Assembly (NCBI GenBank): GCA_023300205.1
Contig: JALZVD010000364.1
Location: forward strand, 1-6,643
Origin: Akkermansiaceae bacterium
GTDB lineage: Bacteria > Verrucomicrobiota > Verrucomicrobiia > Verrucomicrobiales > Akkermansiaceae
Reading direction: 5' to 3'
Length of the DNA: 6,643 nt
This document shows positions 1-4,279 of the stretch, piece by piece. The notes beneath the pieces were generated by a model that was given only the letters and a program-made list of their open reading frames with translations, was not told where the DNA came from and ran no database searches. The position numbers were made by a program, and so were the translations under genes. Within the stretch, counting starts at the first letter, position 1, and each line of letters opens with the position of its first letter.

Positions 1-528
1 TACTCCGGTTGGCAAATGTGGGACATCGACCACTTCGGCCACTCCGATGACCGCTCCACAGCAGACTGCGCCATTGTCCTAGGTGCCGCCGCTTGGCATA
101 ACACCCCATCACCCGTCTTCAAAGAACGCATCAACCACGCCATACTACTACTCAAAGAAAACCGCATCAACACCATCATCCTAACCGGAGGATACGGAGA
201 CAAAGCAGAATACTCAGAGTCAGAAGTCGCCCGCACCTACTGCCTAGAAAACGGCGTCCTCCCTCACCAAATCCATATCGAGAAATCTTCCCAGACCACC
301 AAGCAAAACATCGCAGAAGCAAAAACCATCATGCAACAACAAGGCCTTAAAACAGCCCTCATCGTCAGTGACCCCTGGCACCTCAAGCGCGCCTGCAGCA
401 TCGCCAAGCACTACAACATCAGCGCCAAACCCTCAGCCACAACAACCTCTCTCTACACCTCCCAAGAAACAAAAACCAAATTCATCTGGAAAGAATTCCT
501 CTACCTCCACCTCTGGAGACTCAACTAA
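1..528 (+). CDS. YdcF/DUF218-family envelope protein, 5'-truncated by window edge
   Basis: This is the C-terminal part of a YdcF-like protein (DUF218 domain), a family of mostly membrane-anchored proteins linked to cell-envelope metabolism, of which SanA and ElyC are known members; the biochemical activity is poorly defined. The frame is open from base 1 and begins Y-S-G-W-Q-M-W. This resembles the end of the N-terminal membrane helix in the family, so the ATG at 16 is probably internal and the true start lies upstream. Counting from the first visible codon, family motifs appear in order: VLGAAAW (26-32), the PSPVF/RI segment, ILTGGYGD (60-67), ESEVA (73-77), the SSQTTKQN polar motif (96-103) and SDPWHLKRA (123-131). 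The protein ends in an aromatic tail, Y-L-H-L-W-R-L-N, with a TAA stop. The next gene starts 97 bp downstream on the same strand. Family assignment is confident; substrate and role are unknown. Confidence 0.9.
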   Translation, partial: YSGWQMWDIDHFGHSDDRSTADCAIVLGAAAWHNTPSPVFKERINHAILLLKENRINTIILTGGYGDKAEYSESEVARTYCLENGVLPHQIHIEKSSQTTKQNIAEAKTIMQQQGLKTALIVSDPWHLKRACSIAKHYNISAKPSATTTSLYTSQETKTKFIWKEFLYLHLWRLN

Positions 529-576
529 TCAACACAACACCAACCACCACAGGCATGGGTTCCAAAGAATCCGCCC

Positions 577-604
577 CCAATGACCATTGACCAATGACCA
601 TTGA
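577..604. repeat. Exact 14-bp tandem duplication upstream of the nucleoid-protein gene
   Basis: The unit CCAATGACCATTGA occurs twice with no gap (577-590 and 591-604) and is followed by CATG. Each unit is itself an interrupted palindrome, CAATG-AC-CATTG. The array ends 21 bp before the ATG at 626. It could be a pair of operator half-sites or a simple replication-slippage duplication; the sequence alone does not decide. Confidence 0.85.
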
Positions 605-605
605 C

Positions 606-618
606 ATGCCGCAGGCAT
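606..618. repeat. Small inverted repeat just before the nucleoid-protein start
   Basis: ATGCC-GCA-GGCAT forms a 5-bp stem with a 3-base loop, ending 7 bp before the start codon at 626. In mRNA it could fold over the ribosome-binding region, where no good Shine-Dalgarno sequence is visible. It is short enough to arise by chance. Confidence 0.4.
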
Positions 619-625
619 TAATCAC

Positions 626-1675
626 ATGACCGTAAACTTCAACACCGCCAACATCACCGCACTCACACTCGCTAAAGTAGGGAACCCCCAACGCGGAGAA
701 ACACTCAAAACATCAAAAGAACTCTGCCAGTTCAGTGATCAAGACAAAGACATGCTAACACTAGCATTCACCAAACCATTCAGAAATCTAGACCGCTACG
801 CATTCCACCACTCATCAAACATTGAGCTAAATGAAATGTACAGCTTCGCTAACACCATCTTCGACCAGACAGAGCGCTTCCTCACATACTCTCGCAAGAT
901 CGCCCGCCACCTCTTTGACCAGACCAAGCACCCCAACATCAAATCTGGTGACCTCTGCATCGCCTTCATCGAAGGCATCAAAGTAGACGGCAAACCAGTC
1001 TCAGGAATCTCCATCGTCAAATCAGAATCTCTCTTCCCATTCCTAGAAATCTCTGACAAAGACGGAGACCTACAACTCACCACCCACAACGGCATCTACC
1101 CAGAAAAAATCGACAAAGGCTGCCTCATCCTCAACACCGACCGCGAAAACGGAACCATACTATACACCTTCGACAAAGCAGGCGCAGACGCTAACTTCTG
1201 GGTCCGTGACTTCCTAGGCGCACGTGCCAAAAAAGACAACGAATTCAAAACCCGCCAATACGCAGAAATGTGTGTCTCATTCGCAGAAGACGGACTCCCA
1301 GGCGACGTCCCCACAGAAGAACGCTACCGCGTAGCCAATGACGCACTAACCTACATGAACGAGCAAGAACAGTTCAACGAAGGACACTTCCAAGAAGAAG
1401 TACTCAAAGAACCCAGCCTAGTAGAAAACTTCCAAACCTACAAAAACCAATTCAAAGACCAGGACGGTGAAGCACTCGATGAAAACTTCACCATCTCCAA
1501 ACAACAAATCAAAAAAGCCAGCTCCAAAATCAAAGGAGCACTCAAGCTAGACACAGGAGTCGTCATGCGCTTCACACCAGACTTCGCAGATCGCCAGTCA
1601 GACATCCTAGAACGCGGCTATGACCAAGAAATGAAAATGAAATACGTCAAAATCTTCTATAACGAAGAAGTCTAG
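626..1675 (+). CDS. Nucleoid-associated protein, NdpA/YejK (37-kDa) family
   Basis: This 349-residue protein is close to the usual length (about 330-350) of the 37-kDa nucleoid-associated family, whose E. coli member YejK/NdpA is a cytoplasmic nucleoid protein reported to interact with DNA and topoisomerases. Family-like segments appear in order: K-V-G-N near residue 17, a KPF motif (50-52), LNEMYSFANTIF (68-79), IARHLF (92-97), HPNIKSGDL (102-110), an FIEGI strand (114-118), KSESLFPFLEI (132-142), KIDKGCLILN (161-170) and DANFWVRDFL (188-197). The C-terminal half is charged and helical, consistent with the family. The ATG at 626 is the only reasonable start because an in-frame TGA lies at 602-604 with no ATG or GTG between. 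No clear Shine-Dalgarno sequence is present; an AGG at 613-615 is 10 bases from the ATG. A tandem repeat and a small inverted repeat lie just upstream. There is no signal peptide. The resemblance is to the family as a whole rather than to E. coli YejK specifically, so no symbol is given. Confidence 0.85.
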   Translation: MTVNFNTANITALTLAKVGNPQRGETLKTSKELCQFSDQDKDMLTLAFTKPFRNLDRYAFHHSSNIELNEMYSFANTIFDQTERFLTYSRKIARHLFDQTKHPNIKSGDLCIAFIEGIKVDGKPVSGISIVKSESLFPFLEISDKDGDLQLTTHNGIYPEKIDKGCLILNTDRENGTILYTFDKAGADANFWVRDFLGARAKKDNEFKTRQYAEMCVSFAEDGLPGDVPTEERYRVANDALTYMNEQEQFNEGHFQEEVLKEPSLVENFQTYKNQFKDQDGEALDENFTISKQQIKKASSKIKGALKLDTGVVMRFTPDFADRQSDILERGYDQEMKMKYVKIFYNEEV

Positions 1676-1704
1676 GACCCCTATTATCCTCGGCTATAAG
1701 CTAG

Positions 1705-1758
1705 ACACTCACACCTAAACACACCATCAAATATCAAAAATACACACACCCTCCAATA
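1705..1758 (+). other. G-free A/C-rich stretch in the intergenic region
   Basis: Fifty-four consecutive bases contain no G on the + strand and are mostly A and C, with CA-type tracts such as ACACTCACACC and TACACACACC. The stretch lies between the TAG of the nucleoid-protein gene and the secreted DUF1080 gene. It cannot form stable GC hairpins on its own, and no terminator is evident for the upstream gene. It is an extreme case of the G-poor bias seen across the whole window. Confidence 0.7.
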
Positions 1759-1785
1759 GACAAATAATCATCGCTCTATTAGATT
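1757..1785 (+). promoter_or_regulatory. Possible sigma70-type promoter for the DUF1080 gene
   Basis: TAGACA (1757-1762, five of six matches to TTGACA) and TAGATT (1780-1785, four of six matches to TATAAT) are separated by 17 bp. A transcript starting about 7 bases after the -10 box would begin near 1792, only a few bases before the ATG at 1796, so the mRNA would be nearly leaderless. The -10 match is weak and AT-rich spacers give such matches by chance. Confidence 0.3.
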
Positions 1786-1795
1786 AGGCAAGATC

Positions 1796-2587
1796 ATGAA
1801 AACATTAACCACACTTGCCATACTAGCACTCTCATCATTTGTACTAGCAAAAGTAGACACCACAAAGACAACCATCAACATCATGGCACCAGCAGAAGAC
1901 GCCATCTCCCTCTTTGATGGAACAACACTCACAAACTGGAAACCAGCCAAAGGTGACGAAATATTCTGGTCAGTCAAAGATGGAATGATCAACGCTGGCG
2001 ACCTCCAAAATCCTGTCCCCCGTAACATCTGGCTCATCTCAGATAAAAGCTACGAAAACTTCGAGCTCACATTCGCAGTCAAATTCACCGACGGAGGAGG
2101 CCCTGGACTCAAAAACTCCGGCGTCCAAGTACGCAGCCTACCCATAGGAAAACACGTTTGCGGCTACCAAATTGACGCAGGCCCCACCCACCCTACAAAA
2201 GAAATCAACGGTGGCCTTGGCTACTGGGGAAACATCTGGGATGAACACCGCCGTGGACCACTCGTCACAGCCATCAACCAAGACAAACTCATGACAAGCA
2301 TCAAGCAATTCAACGGCTGGAACACCTACAAAATCATCTGTAACGGACCAAACATCAAAACCTGGATCAACGGAATCCTAGCTCACGACTACACTGAAAA
2401 ACAAACAGACATCATCGCCGCTAACGGCATCCTAGCACTTCAAGCTCACTCAGGTGGCAAATTCCTCGTCCACTTCAAAGACATCAAAGTAAAAGAACTA
2501 CCCGCCACAGAAAACTCCACAAAATGGACAGATAAAGGCGTGCTAAAAAGTCGCCCTAAGAAAAAGAAACAATCCAAAAAGAAATAA
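1796..2587 (+). CDS. Secreted DUF1080 (3-keto-disaccharide hydrolase-like) protein
   Basis: This 263-residue protein is a single DUF1080 domain behind a Sec signal peptide. Residues 1-18 (M-K-T, a hydrophobic core, then F-V-L-A) form the signal, with likely cleavage after A18. The domain has a concanavalin-like jelly-roll fold; characterised relatives hydrolyse 3-keto-glycosides, while many PVC members are untested. Visible family motifs are SLFDGTTLTNW (38-48), WSVKDGMI (58-65), a strand with E90-L-T-F, NSGVQVRS (107-114), GYQIDAG (123-129), GYWGNIWDEHRRG (142-154), NGWNTYKI (173-180), WINGILAHDY (190-199), GILALQAHSG (211-220) and FKDIKVKEL (227-235). The last 13 residues are a run of Lys/Arg (K-S-R-P-K-K-K-K-Q-S-K-K-K), which could bind anionic polymers or the cell surface. 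An AGG seven bases before the ATG is the only ribosome-site candidate. A strong terminator follows, so the gene seems to end its transcript. Confidence 0.93.
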   Translation: MKTLTTLAILALSSFVLAKVDTTKTTINIMAPAEDAISLFDGTTLTNWKPAKGDEIFWSVKDGMINAGDLQNPVPRNIWLISDKSYENFELTFAVKFTDGGGPGLKNSGVQVRSLPIGKHVCGYQIDAGPTHPTKEINGGLGYWGNIWDEHRRGPLVTAINQDKLMTSIKQFNGWNTYKIICNGPNIKTWINGILAHDYTEKQTDIIAANGILALQAHSGGKFLVHFKDIKVKELPATENSTKWTDKGVLKSRPKKKKQSKKK

Positions 2588-2618
2588 CCGTCTCATACTT
2601 TAAGCTCACTTTACCACC

Positions 2619-2666
2619 CGGCTGTTAACCTAGATTCCTCTCTAGTTTAACAGCCGTTTCCTTTTT
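2619..2666 (+). terminator. Rho-independent terminator after the DUF1080 gene
   Basis: CGGCTGTTAA (2619-2628) pairs perfectly with TTAACAGCCG (2647-2656). One C/T mismatch follows, then an inner CTAGA/TCTAG stem (2630-2634 with 2641-2645) leaves a six-base loop. The hairpin is followed at once by TTTCCTTTTT (2657-2666). There is no A-run on its left side, so it should act only on + strand transcripts. It lies 31 bp after the DUF1080 stop and 64 bp before the monooxygenase GTG, separating the two genes transcriptionally. Confidence 0.9.
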
Positions 2667-2730
2667 ACAGAAAAGACAAAACATCATCTGTGATTGAAGA
2701 ACCACCAAAAGCCATCTAAACTCAAACCAA

Positions 2731-4200
2731 GTGAAAGAAGAAGAAAATCAAATCAACCCAATAAACAGCAACTGGACAGCCTGTCCAGAATGCCAAAGCC
2801 GTGGTCGAAGACGCCTCAGGCTCACAAAAAAGACACGCCTCAAATACCAGCAAGAGTTAGAAAAACACGCGAAATCCACACCTCAATCTCCACCTCCTCC
2901 CCGCCCCAAAGGTCACCTCCTTGTATGCAAAAACTGCGCTGGCACAGGACTCATCCCCTCACTCACTCACCCATCAGCAGACTCAGAAAACTACCCCCAT
3001 ATCGCCATCATAGGCGGAGGCATCGGCGGCGTAGCCCTAGCAGTCGCCTGCCTCCACCGCGGCATCCCCTTCACCCTATATGAACGAGACAACAGCTTCG
3101 ATGCCCGCTCCCAAGGCTACGGACTCACCCTCCAACAAGCCAGCAAAGCCATCCAGGCACTCGGTATCGACTCACTCACAGAAGGAATCATCTCCACAAG
3201 ACACGTAGTCCATTCCACAGATGGCACCATACTAGGCGAATGGGGAGCCAGAAAATGGGGAACAGCAGAAACCAAAAAACCACCCAAGCGGACAAACATC
3301 CACATCGCCCGCCAAGCCCTAAGACACGCCCTCCTAAACCAACTCCCCAGCCACAGCACCGTAAAATGGAACCACCAACTCCTAGACTACAACGAAAGTA
3401 AAAACGTAACAGACCCCATCACCTTACGCTTTGAAATCGAAGGCGAAATCATCCATCAACAAGCAGACCTAATAGTCGGCGCAGACGGCATTCGCAGCTC
3501 CGTCAGAAAGCAACTCATCGGTGAAGAAAAATCACCACTTCAGTACCTAGGCTGTATCGTCATCCTCGGCATCTGCCCACTATCTCAGCTAAATGACCTA
3601 GAAAGCCCACTACTAGACTCCGCCACCGTATTCCAAACCTCAAATGGCAATGAAAGAATCTACATGATGCCCTACTCATCAGACTCAATCATGTGGCAAC
3701 TCAGCTTCCTCATGCCAGAAGAAGACGCAAAAGCACTCAGCGCAAAAGGCACCACCGCCCTAAAACAAGAAGCATGCCGCAGAACACAATGGCACTCCCC
3801 AGTCCCACAGATCATGGCCGCAACCAAGGAAGCCCAGATCTCAGGCTACCCAGTCTACGACCGCGCACTCCTCCAACCACAAAACCTACAAACAGCAAAC
3901 CAAGTCACCCTAATAGGAGACGCCGCCCACCCCATGAGCCCATTTAAAGGCCAAGGCGCCAACCAAGCGCTACTAGACGCACTCGCACTCGCACGCAGCA
4001 TATCCATGGCCTGCAGGCCACTCTCAGAATGGAGGAAATCCGGAATCAGAAAAGCGGCCCTAAATGACTTCGAATCAGAAATGTTAGAACGCAGCGCTAC
4101 CAAAGTAAAAGACTCAGCAGACGCCGCAGAATTCCTCCACTCACACATCGCACTCCATGAAGGAGATGAACCTCGAGGACGTTGCCTTAAAAGAGACTAA
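2731..4200 (+). CDS. FAD-dependent monooxygenase with N-terminal four-cysteine zinc-finger-like extension
   Basis: This 489-residue cytoplasmic flavoprotein belongs to the PHBH/UbiH-like class A aromatic hydroxylase superfamily, which uses NAD(P)H and O2 to hydroxylate a substrate. The flavin fold starts at about residue 89: IIGGGIGG (93-100) is the Rossmann GxGxxG loop, E118 in LYERD is the expected ribose-binding acid, GADGIRS (250-256) is the DG motif, and GDAAHPMSPFKGQGAN (396-411) is the GD/FAD motif. Ahead of it, residues 1-88 hold CPECQSRG (C18, C21) and CKNCAGTG (C66, C69), resembling DnaJ CxxCxGxG repeats. These are separated by a basic segment and a PPPPRPKG linker, and probably bind one zinc. 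The start is GTG: an in-frame TGA lies at 2695-2697, no in-frame ATG or GTG lies between it and 2731, and the next Met is residue 312. No Shine-Dalgarno sequence is visible. A strong terminator lies upstream, so it needs its own promoter. The substrate cannot be read from sequence. Confidence 0.88.
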   Translation: MKEEENQINPINSNWTACPECQSRGRRRLRLTKKTRLKYQQELEKHAKSTPQSPPPPRPKGHLLVCKNCAGTGLIPSLTHPSADSENYPHIAIIGGGIGGVALAVACLHRGIPFTLYERDNSFDARSQGYGLTLQQASKAIQALGIDSLTEGIISTRHVVHSTDGTILGEWGARKWGTAETKKPPKRTNIHIARQALRHALLNQLPSHSTVKWNHQLLDYNESKNVTDPITLRFEIEGEIIHQQADLIVGADGIRSSVRKQLIGEEKSPLQYLGCIVILGICPLSQLNDLESPLLDSATVFQTSNGNERIYMMPYSSDSIMWQLSFLMPEEDAKALSAKGTTALKQEACRRTQWHSPVPQIMAATKEAQISGYPVYDRALLQPQNLQTANQVTLIGDAAHPMSPFKGQGANQALLDALALARSISMACRPLSEWRKSGIRKAALNDFESEMLERSATKVKDSADAAEFLHSHIALHEGDEPRGRCLKRD

Positions 4201-4279
4201 CACCACATCCATAGATCCATCATTAATAATAAGTTATGATTTTACTTGCCCTTCTTGATCCAAAGTTGAAATTATAATC
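4201..4279 (+). other. Intergenic region before the heme protein, with TATAAT next to its start
   Basis: This 79-bp AT-rich gap contains TATGAT at 4235-4240 (five of six to the -10 consensus) and a perfect TATAAT at 4273-4278, one base before the ATG at 4280. Neither has a -35 box at 16-18 bp; TTGCCC (4246-4251) is 21 bp from TATAAT. No hairpin terminator for the monooxygenase gene is evident and no Shine-Dalgarno sequence precedes the ATG. Read-through from the monooxygenase gene is therefore possible. Confidence 0.35.

Noticed and set aside
16..18. ATG at 16 as the true start of the YdcF-like gene
   Set aside because: The frame is open through base 1 and the upstream codons (Y-S-G-W-Q) resemble the conserved end of the family's N-terminal membrane segment, so the gene starts before the window.
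601..606. Perfect TTGACA as a -35 box for the nucleoid-protein gene
   Set aside because: A -10 box at 16-18 bp would fall on the start codon and no TATAAT-like sequence is there; the hexamer is a by-product of the tandem repeat.
796..1314. Minus-strand reading frames inside the nucleoid-protein gene
   Set aside because: They are antisense to a recognised family member and their products have no motif or plausible start context.
1672..1704. Hairpin terminator after the nucleoid-protein gene
   Set aside because: Only two CTAG tetramers and a 3-bp GCT/AGC pairing are present and no T-run follows.
2694..3083. Overlapping + strand reading frame within the monooxygenase N-terminal region
   Set aside because: Its product is a low-complexity Pro/Arg/His/Ser-rich sequence with no domain, as expected for an out-of-frame reading of C-rich codons; the other frame has clear FAD motifs.
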